A stretch of 45,113 nt of DNA, taken from contig JAOTXY010000024.1 in NCBI GenBank assembly GCA_029862125.1, positions 1 to 45,113 on the forward strand, read 5' to 3'. Below, one piece after another: positions 23,781 to 34,500 of this stretch (position 1 is its first letter; every line of letters begins with the position of its first letter). A program made the translations under genes and the position numbers. The notes beneath the pieces were generated by a model, which did no database searches, was not told the origin of the DNA, and saw nothing but the letters and a program-made list of their open reading frames with translations. This stretch comes from Gammaproteobacteria bacterium. Lineage in GTDB: Bacteria; Pseudomonadota; Gammaproteobacteria; GCA-001735895.

Positions 23781-24709
23781 TCAAAAAGGTCTGCGCTGAT
23801 GTTAATGTCAAAATCGCTGTCCAGCTCGCGGACGCCAGTAGGGCTGGTAACATTGATTTCGGTGATGTAATCACCGATCACATCGATCCCCACAAACAGC
23901 AAGCCGCGTCGGCGCAGCTCGGCACCGATCTGCTCACATAGCCATTGATCACGCTCACTCAATGGCTGTCCGCGCGTGCTTGCGCCGGCAGCGATGTTAC
24001 CCCGATTCTCGCCTGCCGCCGGCAGGCGCGCCAGGGCGTAAGGTATCGCAACGCCATCGATCAACAAAATGCGTTTGTCACCGTCGCGGATCTCGGGAAT
24101 ATAACGTTGTACCATGGTTTGTGACTGGCCATGTTTCGAAACGGCCTCGATGATCGCATTGGTATTGGGGTCGCCCGCCTGCACCCGGAAAATCGACTGG
24201 CCACCCATGCCGTCGAGCGGCTTGATAATGATATCCCGGTGTTGCTCTATGAAACCTCTCAGGATTGCAGCATCACGACTGACCAGGGTGTCGACACAGC
24301 ATTCCGGGAAGACACGCGTAAAAAGCTTTTCATTGCAGTCACGCAGGCTTGCAGGTTTGTTAACCACCAGCACGCCGCTTTCTTCTGCCTGCTCGAGCAT
24401 ATAAGTGCAATAAATATACTCGAGATCGAAGGGAGGGTCCTTGCGCATCAGGATGACATCCAGATCGCTCAGTCGACAGTCACCCGCATCGCCGTAATCA
24501 AACCAGTGCTCGTTGTCGTCGTAGAGTGCGAGCGTCTTGAACTGCCCCATTGCGATGCCGTTATCGAGGAATATGTCGCTGAGCTGAAAGTAAAATATCT
24601 GCCAGCCGCGCGCCTGCGCCTCAAGCAACATGGCGAGGCTTGAATCTTTCCAGGGTTTGATGGCTTCAATCGGGTCCATCACGATTCCCAGCTTACGAAC
24701 TTTAGGCAT
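23753..24709 (-). CDS. gshB: Glutathione synthetase
   Basis: A 318-residue ATP-grasp enzyme joining gamma-glutamylcysteine and glycine, the second step of glutathione synthesis. IVMDPIEAIKPWKDSS at the start, ILMRKDPPFDLEYIY, VNKPASLRDCNEKL, IIKPLDGMGGQSIFR (ATP loop) and INVTSPTGVRELD near the end are all family-typical. Its product serves the glutaredoxin and glutathione transferase in this window. It is divergent from pilG over a 310-bp gap and is first in the gshB-apbE-tonB-yqgE-ruvX series. Confidence 0.96.
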   Translation of the reverse strand: MPKVRKLGIVMDPIEAIKPWKDSSLAMLLEAQARGWQIFYFQLSDIFLDNGIAMGQFKTLALYDDNEHWFDYGDAGDCRLSDLDVILMRKDPPFDLEYIYCTYMLEQAEESGVLVVNKPASLRDCNEKLFTRVFPECCVDTLVSRDAAILRGFIEQHRDIIIKPLDGMGGQSIFRVQAGDPNTNAIIEAVSKHGQSQTMVQRYIPEIRDGDKRILLIDGVAIPYALARLPAAGENRGNIAAGASTRGQPLSERDQWLCEQIGAELRRRGLLFVGIDVIGDYITEINVTSPTGVRELDSDFDINISADLFECIEQHLPV

Positions 24710-24964
24710 AAATGAGATAGATTAAGTGTATTGATGACTCGAGTGCGGTTTGCAAATTTTAATGAATTAAACCGCCCAGGCACATTAAAAAATTGCACCT
24801 GCGTAAAGCAGGCCGGAGCTAGGTGCCGCTTGTTAAAACCCCTTTATTGAACTACTTTTGAGGGTAATGGAATTTTAGAAAATAGCCAGTGAATCTCGGC
24901 CTAAAACCGTAGAATTTACATCATGTTGTTATATTAAATCACTGGTTTAACATATGAATATCCA

Positions 24965-25019
24965 TATAATCATGTCCTTATAAAGTGGGGATACTCCACT
25001 TATAATTATTGGGGGTTAC
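24965..25019 (+). promoter_or_regulatory. pilG leader: -10 boxes and an inverted repeat
   Basis: The 310-bp gap 24710-25019 between gshB and pilG is AT-rich and holds no gene. Near pilG there is a TATAAT at 24965-24970 (no good -35) and a second at 25001-25006 with TTATAA 17 bp upstream. Between them lies AAGTGG..CCACTT (24983-25001), an eight-pair stem with a three-base loop. It would sit at the 5' end of the transcript from the first box, or in the spacer of the second, like an operator. A GGGGG run (25011-25015) serves as ribosome site for the GTG start at 25020. Nothing further was recognised in the rest of the gap. Confidence 0.4.
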
Positions 25020-25433
25020 GTGAATACCGAGTCTCAGATAGCAGATGGAACAGCGCAATCGGTCAACCTGAACGTTAAAGTCATGGTTATTGATGACAGC
25101 AAAACCATCCGCCGCAGTGCCGAAACCCTGTTGAAAAAAGTGGGCTGCGAGGTGGTTACCGCCATCGACGGTTTCGAGGCCCTGGCAAAAATTACCGAGC
25201 ATAAGCCGGATATTATCTTCGTGGACATTATGATGCCGCGCCTCGATGGTTATCAGACCTGCGCATTGATTAAAAACAATCAAACCTTCAAAGGTACCCC
25301 GGTCATCATGCTCTCAAGCAAAGACAGCATTTTTGATCGTGCGCGCGGCCGCATTGTCGGATCAGAAAAATACCTGACCAAACCATTTTCCAAAGAAGAT
25401 TTAATCAACGCGATAACGACGCATGTGGGTTAG
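25020..25433 (+). CDS. pilG: PilG, single-domain response regulator
   Basis: A 137-residue CheY-like receiver. The acidic pocket is MVIDDSKTIRRSA and the phospho-acceptor aspartate is in FVDIMMPRLDG; the switch Lys is in YLTKPFSKEDL. There is an N-terminal extension of about 20 residues, as in Pseudomonas PilG, which promotes pilus extension in response to the Chp kinase. It starts at GTG 25020. It is the first gene of the twitching chemosensory operon, 36 bp before pilH. Confidence 0.95.
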   Translation: MNTESQIADGTAQSVNLNVKVMVIDDSKTIRRSAETLLKKVGCEVVTAIDGFEALAKITEHKPDIIFVDIMMPRLDGYQTCALIKNNQTFKGTPVIMLSSKDSIFDRARGRIVGSEKYLTKPFSKEDLINAITTHVG

Positions 25434-25469
25434 GTGGAAACGGTTAACGGAGACTGAGGAAAGTTTAGA

Positions 25470-25853
25470 ATGACACATGTATTAATTATTGATGATTCTC
25501 CGACAGAAGTTCACGTTTTCAAGAGCATGCTTGTAAACAACGATATCGAGGTTTCAGTTGCCAAGAATGGTGAAGAAGGAATTGCGAAAGCAATCGAGAC
25601 TAAACCCGATTGCATACTAATGGACGTGGTAATGCCGGGAAAGAATGGTTTTCAGGCAACGCGTGATCTCAGCCGTAACCCGGAAACCTCAACAATTCCC
25701 GTGATTATCATAACTACCAAGGATCAGGAAACCGACAAGATCTGGGGTATGCGCCAGGGCGCGAGAGACTATATCGTCAAACCGGCAGATGAACAAGATT
25801 TGATCGAACGCATCAATAAGGTTATGGGTTTCGATCGCGGTTACGACGATTGA
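25470..25853 (+). CDS. pilH: PilH, single-domain response regulator
   Basis: A 127-residue CheY-like receiver: VLIIDDSPTEVHV, phospho-acceptor in LMDVVMPGKNGFQ, and the conserved Lys in YIVKPADEQDL. In Pseudomonas PilH acts opposite to PilG in setting pilus extension versus retraction. It differs from PilG by lacking the N-terminal extension. It is 16 bp before pilI. Confidence 0.95.
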   Translation: MTHVLIIDDSPTEVHVFKSMLVNNDIEVSVAKNGEEGIAKAIETKPDCILMDVVMPGKNGFQATRDLSRNPETSTIPVIIITTKDQETDKIWGMRQGARDYIVKPADEQDLIERINKVMGFDRGYDD

Positions 25854-25869
25854 ACGGGACCGCGAATCC

Positions 25870-26403
25870 ATGCCCATTGCCTCAGCATTTGAAATTCTAA
25901 AAGAAATCGACTCGCGCTGTCGGAGAAATTCGACTGGTTTGCCGGTTGCCAAAACGGTTGTCGATGACTGGATAGGAATCGGGTTTTTGATAAACGGTAT
26001 ACCCCTGCTGGCAAAGATGGATGACGTTAGCGAAATATTGCCACCCCCGGAAACGATACGGGTGCCAGGGGTAACGCACTGGGTCAAGGGCCTGGCTAAT
26101 GTTCGTGGCAACTTGATACCGGTACTGGATATGAATGGATTTCTTTACGGAGAACCAACCCGGATTAGCAAGCAAAGCAGGATTCTTGTTATCAACAAGT
26201 CGGGTGTGGTTGCGGGATTACTGGTAGACGAAGTTTTTGGACTGAGACGTTTTAAACCTGAAGAACACCGGCAGGAAGTTATGCCGGACGCAGGCACGAT
26301 GGGCGCCTATCTTGCAGGAACATTTGTTGACCAGGTGCGTCACTGGAACGTGTTTAGTGTCAAGAAATTAACCAGGGCCGAACATTTTTTACGAGTCGTT
26401 TAA
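25870..26403 (+). CDS. pilI: PilI, CheW-like coupling protein
   Basis: A 177-residue CheW-domain protein: WIGIGFLINGIPLLAKMDDVSEILP in the first half, and VKGLANVRGNLIPVLDMNGFL, the family hallmark, in the middle. It links the receptor PilJ to the ChpA kinase at the inner membrane. It lies between pilH and pilJ, in the order known from Pseudomonas. Confidence 0.94.
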   Translation: MPIASAFEILKEIDSRCRRNSTGLPVAKTVVDDWIGIGFLINGIPLLAKMDDVSEILPPPETIRVPGVTHWVKGLANVRGNLIPVLDMNGFLYGEPTRISKQSRILVINKSGVVAGLLVDEVFGLRRFKPEEHRQEVMPDAGTMGAYLAGTFVDQVRHWNVFSVKKLTRAEHFLRVV

Positions 26404-26436
26404 GGCGCTTGACGAGGTATTGAGGAAACAATAGTA

Positions 26437-28584
26437 GTGTTAGATAAAATCAAAAACCTGCTTCCCGGAACAAAATCGGGCTTTGCCCCGTCTGTCGGGC
26501 AGCGTGGCAGTTCTATCAATAAAAAAGCAGTTGCTGTTGGTGCGTTGCTGATTCTGTCGGTGCTGGCAATGGTGGTGTTGTTCAGTATCGAAAGCGGCCA
26601 GGCGCGTAACAACAAACTCTATACTACTATCGCCTCGGAACAGCAGGTTATATCACAGCAAATTGCCGTCAATGCACTGGAAGCGGCTGCAGGCCAGGAG
26701 CGTGCATTCGATCGACTGGGCGAGAATCAGAATCGCTACCTCGATACCCTGGAAAGATTTAATAATGGAGATGCAATCCAGGAATTACCCGCTTTACCCG
26801 AGGAATTCTCGGTTGAGTTCTCGAATGTGAAGTCGATCTGGAATGATTATGACAAGCATATTGCTACCGTGGTGGCGGCAAAAACATCGATTGCGACAGT
26901 TAGTGACTACGTGACGCAAATTAACGAGTCATTACCAGAACTCATTTCCTTATCCGATCGTGTGGTGGAAGAACTGGTCAAATCGGGGGCACCACGCAGG
27001 AATATTGCTCTCGCCGCGCGCCAGGTCATACTTATTCGAGGCATCGAACATAGCCTCAATCAGATACTGACCGATGGTGAAGTGGTTATAACGGCAGCTG
27101 AACGCTTTTCTACGGAAGCCACCCAGATAGAGGCTCAATTATTAGCAATGCTCGAAGGGGATTCCTCGCAGGGAATTACCAAATTCACCGGCCCAACCGT
27201 GGTTGGCAACCTGTTGCAGTTTGCAGATCTTTACTCCGTGGTGCGCAAGAATGTGCGTGAAATTCTCGATAATTCGGCGCAAATATTTAAAGTGCATGAA
27301 GCAGCATTGAAAATTGATGAATTGAGCCCGCTGCTGCTATCTGCCTCCGGCGGTTTGATCAAGGCACTTGAACGCGGTGGTGAAGCGAGAAAGTCACTCA
27401 TCCTGGCCGGATATGCGGTCGGACTGTTCGCGGTTTTTCTTTTGTTGTTGCTAATCGTCATCATCTCGCGTGGATCCCATGCCAGCCTGTCAGAATCCCA
27501 GGATCAGAATGAGAAGAACCAGCGCGCTATCCTGCGCCTGCTCGATGAAATGACGAATCTTGCCGACGGCGACCTCTCTACTCATACCACCGTAACCGAA
27601 GACATAACCGGAGCGATCGCCGACTCGGTTAATTACTCGATAGACGCGTTACGTGACCTGGTCGGTACTATTAACAATACTGCCAACCAGGTACGGACCG
27701 CGGTTCGAAAAACTCAGAATATGACCGGCGAACTGGCCGAGGCCAGCGAAGCGCAGGCACAACAGATAACCACGGCCAGTAATGCGGTAACCGAGATCTC
27801 AAAATCTATGTCGCAGGTTTCCGAGAGAGCGGCCGATTCGGCGGAAGTGGCGCGAAAATCTGTCAGTATTGCACATAAGGGTGGAGAGACAGTGCGCCAG
27901 ACCATCGAAGGAATGGAGACCATTCGCGAGCAGATACAGGAAACTTCCAAGCGTATCAAGCGGCTGGGTGAATCGTCACAGGAAATTGGGGACATAGTAA
28001 ACCTAATTACCGAGATATCCGACCAGACCAACATTCTTGCCCTGAATGCCGCAATCCAGGCGTCGATGGCAGGTGAGGCAGGACGCGGCTTTGCGGTGGT
28101 GGCTGATGAAGTACAGAGACTCGCAGAAAGGACTGGTGACGCAACCAAGCAAATCGAGGCCCTGGTAAAGACTATCCAGGCGGATACCAACGAAGCAACG
28201 GTTTCGATGGAGCAAAGTACCGCCAATGTTGTAAAGGGAGCCAAGCTGACTGAGAACGCGGGAGGCGCGCTGGATCGTATTGAACAGGTTTCGATGAACC
28301 TGGCACAGCGAATCCTGGAGATATCGGACTCAACGCGTGACCAGGCCCAGGAAAGTGTAAAGATTACCGAAACCATGGATGTGATACAGGAAATTACCGC
28401 CAAGACCTCGGAAGGTTCGAACCAGGCTTCGGGCTCGATAGGCGAATTATCAGACATGGTTAAAGAGATGCAGACTTCGGTTGCGGGCTTCAAACTTCCC
28501 GGTGTTGATTCGCTCGAAAGTACCATAGTGCAAGACGCCGATGATCTTGCCGCGCTGGGCCTAGAGTCCGAAGCGGAAAAATAG
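26437..28584 (+). CDS. pilJ: PilJ, methyl-accepting chemoreceptor for twitching
   Basis: A 715-residue chemoreceptor. Membrane segments are at about 29-50 and 327-346, flanking a periplasmic domain of about 275 residues; a HAMP-like stretch follows (about 365-420) and then a long coiled signalling domain whose tip reads [18 protein letters not shown] and [18 protein letters not shown], with IQAS in place of the usual IEAA. In Pseudomonas it binds PilA and signals to ChpA. The start is GTG 26437 behind GAGGAAA. No cheR-like pilK follows it, unlike Pseudomonas. Confidence 0.95.
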   Translation: MLDKIKNLLPGTKSGFAPSVGQRGSSINKKAVAVGALLILSVLAMVVLFSIESGQARNNKLYTTIASEQQVISQQIAVNALEAAAGQERAFDRLGENQNRYLDTLERFNNGDAIQELPALPEEFSVEFSNVKSIWNDYDKHIATVVAAKTSIATVSDYVTQINESLPELISLSDRVVEELVKSGAPRRNIALAARQVILIRGIEHSLNQILTDGEVVITAAERFSTEATQIEAQLLAMLEGDSSQGITKFTGPTVVGNLLQFADLYSVVRKNVREILDNSAQIFKVHEAALKIDELSPLLLSASGGLIKALERGGEARKSLILAGYAVGLFAVFLLLLLIVIISRGSHASLSESQDQNEKNQRAILRLLDEMTNLADGDLSTHTTVTEDITGAIADSVNYSIDALRDLVGTINNTANQVRTAVRKTQNMTGELAEASEAQAQQITTASNAVTEISKSMSQVSERAADSAEVARKSVSIAHKGGETVRQTIEGMETIREQIQETSKRIKRLGESSQEIGDIVNLITEISDQTNILALNAAIQASMAGEAGRGFAVVADEVQRLAERTGDATKQIEALVKTIQADTNEATVSMEQSTANVVKGAKLTENAGGALDRIEQVSMNLAQRILEISDSTRDQAQESVKITETMDVIQEITAKTSEGSNQASGSIGELSDMVKEMQTSVAGFKLPGVDSLESTIVQDADDLAALGLESEAEK

Positions 28585-28592
28585 ACGATTCG

Positions 28593-31500
28593 ATGAGTTC
28601 ACCGGAAAATTCAATCAAGCAGAGTGCACTTGGGTGGGTCAAGAAATCCATCGATGACAACCTGTCTGATATCAAGGCCGACCTCAAGATTTATATCGAA
28701 GAAGACAATGACGCGTTGCTGGCAGCCGTCAAGGAAAGGCTGGGCGTTATTCAGGGCGTGTTGACGATGATCGAGCAGTATGGCGCCGCGATGTTAACCG
28801 ATGAAATGGTATCGCTGGCGGATTTCATTATCGACAACAAGCAGGAAAAGGGTGAACAGGCCCTCGAGGTGATGCTGCGAGCAGTGTTGCAGTTACCCGA
28901 CTACCTGGAACATATTCAATCAGGCCATCGTGATATTCCGATCGCTATATTACCGCTATTGAATGATATTCGTGCAGTCAGAGACCAGGATTTGTTTTCC
29001 GAGAAATTACTTTTTCTGCCTGATCTTTCGATGCACCAGGAAGAAGCCAGGCTAGAGTCAATCGACAACGACCATAATCAGGCATCCAGGCTTCTCGCAA
29101 AAAAGTTACGCCCGGTTTACCAGCTGGCACTGGTGAACGTGATCAGGGATCAATCGGTTGAAGACAGCCTGAAGCGCCTCGAGAAGATATGTGAAACCCT
29201 GGAGGAGCGGTCTTCTTCCGAGCAGATTGCCCGAATCTGGTGGATAATAGGCGCACTTGTCGAATCGGTCGCACGCCAGAAGATTGAACTCGGGGTGTCG
29301 ATAAAGAATTTGCTCGGCAAAGTCGATGCCTTGTTCAGGGTAATCCTGATAATCGGCGAGCGCGGCTTACTCAAGCGTCAACCGATCGAGTTGATCAAGA
29401 ATTTTTTATTTTATATCGCTCAGCCGGAATGTGATGGACCCAAGGCGAAAGCGATAAAGACCGCTTATCGACTAGAGCAGTTCCTGCCTTCGGAATCCGT
29501 ACGCAGCGAAGTATTGAATAACATCGCTGGCCCCAACCAGGCCGTATTGAAAACCGTATCGGAGGCTGTTAAAGCCGATATTGAGACCATTAAGTCGACG
29601 CTCGAGGTATACGTTAACGGAGATTTATCGAAAGTCGAGGCACTCAAAGATCTACCCCAGGAGATGCACGTCATCTCCGACACGCTGGCGATGATTGGGC
29701 TTGGTTCGCAGCGACAGTTAATTGAAGACCAGAGTGATATCGTTAAGGAAATCGTCTCTGGAGATCAAGTTGCCGATGAAGAGAGGCTGCTATCGATGGC
29801 AGCGGAATTACTCCAGGTTGAGCAGGCACTTGAGCAAATGCAAAAACGTCAGCCGGTTGATGCGGAGCAGCCAAGATCAGAATCCGACGTCTCGAGAGAC
29901 TACGAGCTTGATAGCGTATTGACGGCAGTAGTTTCCGCGGCGCTTGATGACATTCAGAAAACCAAAAATGCAATCCTCGACTTTATCAAGGATCCGGGTC
30001 GCAGTGAAAATATTGATCTCTGCGTAGCCCTGATGGGTGAATCCAGGGGGGCGCTGCAGTTGATGAATCAGCATCGTGCGGTTGCCGTGGTCGATGGGTT
30101 GCTAGCCTATTTAAAGGGCTACGACATTGTTGAATTTATGGAAGCCAGCAGGCTGGACGCGTTATCACAGGTTGTGGTTAGCCTCGAGTACTATCTCGAA
30201 GCGCTTGGCGAACACCGCAGCGATGCCGGCAATATCCTCGACTTTGCCGACGTGCAACTGCAAGAGTTGCTGTCCAACGTACATATCGAGGCCAAGAATG
30301 GCGAAAGTGACGAAGCGGTAGTCGTTGCTGTCGAAGCCCCGGGCGAGGCAGCAACTGGCGAATTTCACCTCGCGGCTGTCGAAGACGATGTTGCGCCTGA
30401 AATCGCGATCGAGTCTGATTCTGACGCAGCAGAGCCCGAAATCGGAGTGGAAACAGTGCCAGCTGTTAGCGCATTGGGCAACCTTCCTGAACAGATCCAA
30501 ATAGTACAGGATGACACTTCTGACCAGTCGACAGCAACCGAAGTCGACACCGCTGTCACGCCAGCCGATGTGCGTATTGAAGTCGAGTCGGTCGAGGAGA
30601 ATTTGCAAGTTTTGAGGCCGGATAGCGACCCGGAAATTCTCGAGATTTATCTTGAGGAAGCCGGGGAAGAGGCACAAAACATCGCGCGTTTGCAACAGGA
30701 CTGGTTGCTGCACCCGGAAGATGAAAACGCGGTAAAAAATATCCGCCGCGCCTTTCACACCATCAAGGGTAGTGGCCGTCTCGTCGGTGCAATGAAGATT
30801 GGCGAGTTTGCCTGGGATTATGAACAATTATTGAATCGGATTATCGATAAAACAGTTGCTCCCAACAAGCAGGCGATAGAAGCGGTGGGCAGCGCAACTG
30901 AGGCGTTGAAGGAACTGGTTAACGAACTAAAGACTTCTGAGACACCCAAAGCTGACATTGGTTACCTGAGAGGCCTGGCCCGGGTACTGGCCGAGTTCAA
31001 GGCCGACCAATTGCTGATAGATCACACCCAGACAGACACTGCAATTGAATCACCCTATGATCGAATTACCGATGACGATGAATCCCAATCGACGGGAATC
31101 GATCTCGGTTCAACCACCCAGGTTATTCCTCCTCAAAGAATGAGCCAGATGATACTCGATGAAATTGAGCCGGACACCGTGCAGGTAAATCCGGAGAACT
31201 TCGAGGTTAACAGCGATCAGGTTCGGGAACAGCGCAGTAACACTGAGCCTGCGGCCAGGATCTCCGACCTGGACGATACCCAGTTGATGCAATCCGGATC
31301 AAACCCAACCGAGCTCGAAGTAGAGAGTTCCGTAGACGAACCTGGCTCATCTGCAGCAGAGAAAGAGTTCAATGTAGCGACCGATTACTCGAAACAGGCC
31401 GAGGACAATACAAGCGACGAAGTTGAAGAAATCCAGGTTTTGGCTATTGATGATGTCGAGCCTGTTCCGAAGGAGGCCATCTGGATCGAAACCATGGGTG

Positions 31501-34500
31501 AAGATTTCCTCGCTGAATCCCTCGATGATGATTTTGCCGAGGAAACTGCTGAAGCCGCTCCCCTGGTGGTGGAATCCCCCGCGGGACCAGGGGTCGAGAA
31601 TGATGATACAGACCTGGAGCCGTTCGAGGCTGAAGCAATAGAGCCCGAGTCGTCCGACATTGAAGCAACGGACATTGAGCCGTTCGAGGCTAGAGCTATA
31701 GAGCTTGAGTCGTTCGAGGTCGATGCAACGGACATTGAGCCGTTCGATGCTGGAGCTATAGAGCCTGGGTCGCTCGAGACCGAAGCCGAGCCAATAGAGT
31801 CCGAGTCGTCCGGGGTCGAGGTAACGGACCTTGCGGCGCTCGAGGCTGAGTCAATAGAGCCTGGGCTGTCGGAAGTCGAAGCCGCCGAGCTTGAGTCGTC
31901 GGAAGATGAAGCAATAGAGCATGCTGCTCCCGAGGCCGAGGCAGCAGAGCTGGAGTCGCCCGAGTCTGGACCAGGTGCTGAACAGGAGTACCCCCCCAAC
32001 CCTTTAGTCGAAACGACAGCGAGCCTGGTGCCTGGCGAAGAGGCAGGGGAGAGCGGGCCCAAAGGCCAAGAGCCGCCAAAACCAACCGACCTGTCGTTCG
32101 ACCCGGAGCTGCTGATAATTTATCAGCAAGAGGTAGAACAGCACCTCGGCATAGTAAGTTTCGCCCTTGATCATGCGGAACAAATCCATGAATTAATTCC
32201 TGGTGAAGAAATCTATCGCTCGCTCCACACGATTCACGGTGCCTCGCGCACCGCGGATATCCGGACAATCGGCCAACTGGCCGGCTTAATGGAAAAACCC
32301 CTGAAAATCGCAATCGCACAAAAGATGGCCCTTGATGACGAAATTGTGGCCCTTTATCGCCAGGGCCAGATCGAGCTCCTGCGCATGACCAAAGAATTAG
32401 TCACTAGCCGACAGTTGCCGGCTATCCCCGAAGATCTCGAGATTAGTTTCAAGGCACTGGCCGAAGATTTCGAAGAACATACTGTTGAAATCCCTGAAGA
32501 TGAGGCGGGACCGAGTGGCGAATTCATTGATACCCTGACGAAGATAAGCGAAACGCTCGAGCGGGAACAGGATACCGAGCTGCTAACTATTTTCGTCGAT
32601 GAGGCGAATGAATTGCTGGAAATGAGTGACAATACTTTGCACCAGTGGTCGCAACAAAAATCCGATGAAGCGGGTGCCCAGGACTATAACGCGGTAATGG
32701 AACTGCAACGCTACCTGCATACGCTCAAGGGTGGCGCTCGCATGGCCGAGCTCGAGGAAATCAGCGACCTCTCGCATGAGATGGAATCGATGTTTATCGC
32801 GGTAATCGATGGGCGCGTAGAGAAAAATGATAACCTGATCGAATTACTGAAGGATTGTTTTGACCTGCTCCATCAACAGGTGGTTGAAGCGCAGGAAGGA
32901 AAGCAGATGAGTAATTCCGAGCGCCTGGTTGAATCTCTAAAGGACTTACGCCGTGGTGAAGCTGATGAGCATGGTGAAGACACAGGCGATGAAGACAGCG
33001 ACTTCGATATGGATAGCGAAGATATCGATATCGTCAGTGAAAACCTGCCGGGTGAGCCACTCTCAACCCTGGAGCGTCCGTCGCAAGATGTCATCAAGGT
33101 TCGTTCGGATCTGCTCGATAACCTGGTAAGTTCGGCAGGCGAGGTTAGTATCTACCGGGCGCGCATGGAGCAGCAGGTCGCAGGTCTGGGTTCCTACCTC
33201 GGCGAACTGGGGCAGACTATTGCGCGGCTCAAGGGGCAGTTGCGTAGCCTCGAAGCGGAGACCGATGCTCAAATTCATTTTAGTCACCGTTCCGAGTCTG
33301 AGCAAAAGGGTGAATTTGACCCACTAGAGATGGACCGTTATACGATGATACAGGAGCTGTCGCGTTCGCTGGGCGAATCGGTTAACGATCTGTCCAGTCT
33401 GCAAGCCATGCTGGGCGAGCAGGTGCGGGATTCTGAAACACTTTTATTACAACAATCACGGGTAAATGCTGACCTGCAGGATGGTTTGATCAAAAGCCGG
33501 ATGGTCAAGTTTTCAGGGTTGCTATCACGCCTGCGCCGGCTAGTCAGGCAAAGCAGCCAGGAGCTGGGTAAAAAAGCCGACCTGATAATTACCGGCGAGG
33601 AAAACGAGGTCGACAACAAGGTGCTCGATCGCATGGTAGCACCACTCGAACATATTATTCGTAACGCCCTGTCGCATGGTATTGAAACTCCGGTTGAACG
33701 GGTTAAAAGAGGCAAAGACGAAAGCGGGAAAATATCGATCGACATAACCCGTGACGGTTCCGATATCATCATTCGCGTCAGTGACGATGGAGCTGGCGTA
33801 GACCTTGACAAGGTGCGCAGTCGCGCGGTACAGCTCGGACTGCTTGATAAAAAGCACCAGATAAGCGATGCCGAACTGGTGCAGTACATTCTGGAACCGG
33901 GCTTTAGTACCGCCGAACACGTAACCCAGCTTTCGGGGCGCGGCGTCGGTATGGATGTCGTCGATATTGAGATCAAACAGCTTGGCGGAACCCTGCAGAT
34001 TGAAACTAACCCGCAGGGAACGACATTTATTGCGCGCCTCCCGTTTACGCTTTCGATTAACCAGGCAATCCTGGTGCGTGCCAGTGAAGAAATTTACGCG
34101 ATACCGCTGATGAATATCGAAGGTATCACCCGCCTGGAAGCCCGGCAGGTGCTTGAATACTATCAACAGGATAATCCCGAAATCGAGTATGCCGGACAGC
34201 AATTCGTGCTGTATAACCTTGCGGAGCTGGTCGATACAGGGGTTCCGTTTAAGCCCTCCGGTGACAATGAAAAACTGCCCATTATTTTTGGTCGCGCCGG
34301 GGATGTCCGGGTCGCATTGCATGTTGATGAAATCCTCGGTAACCGTGAGATCGTGGTTAAGTCGCTGGGCAAGCAATTAAGCCAGGTCAAGGCCCTTTCC
34401 GGAGCGAGTATTCTTGCTGACGGCAGCGTTGTGCTGATTCTTGATATAAATGGCCTGGTTAGACATGGCGCCGCCAGCGCTGTCAAAATTGTTTACCAGC

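Noticed and set aside
27714..28526. A 270-residue open frame opposite pilJ
   Set aside because: Antisense shadow of the chemoreceptor signalling domain.
31385..32062. A 225-residue Ser/Ala-rich open frame opposite chpA
   Set aside because: It is the reverse strand of the acidic repeat array; its low complexity follows from the repeat.
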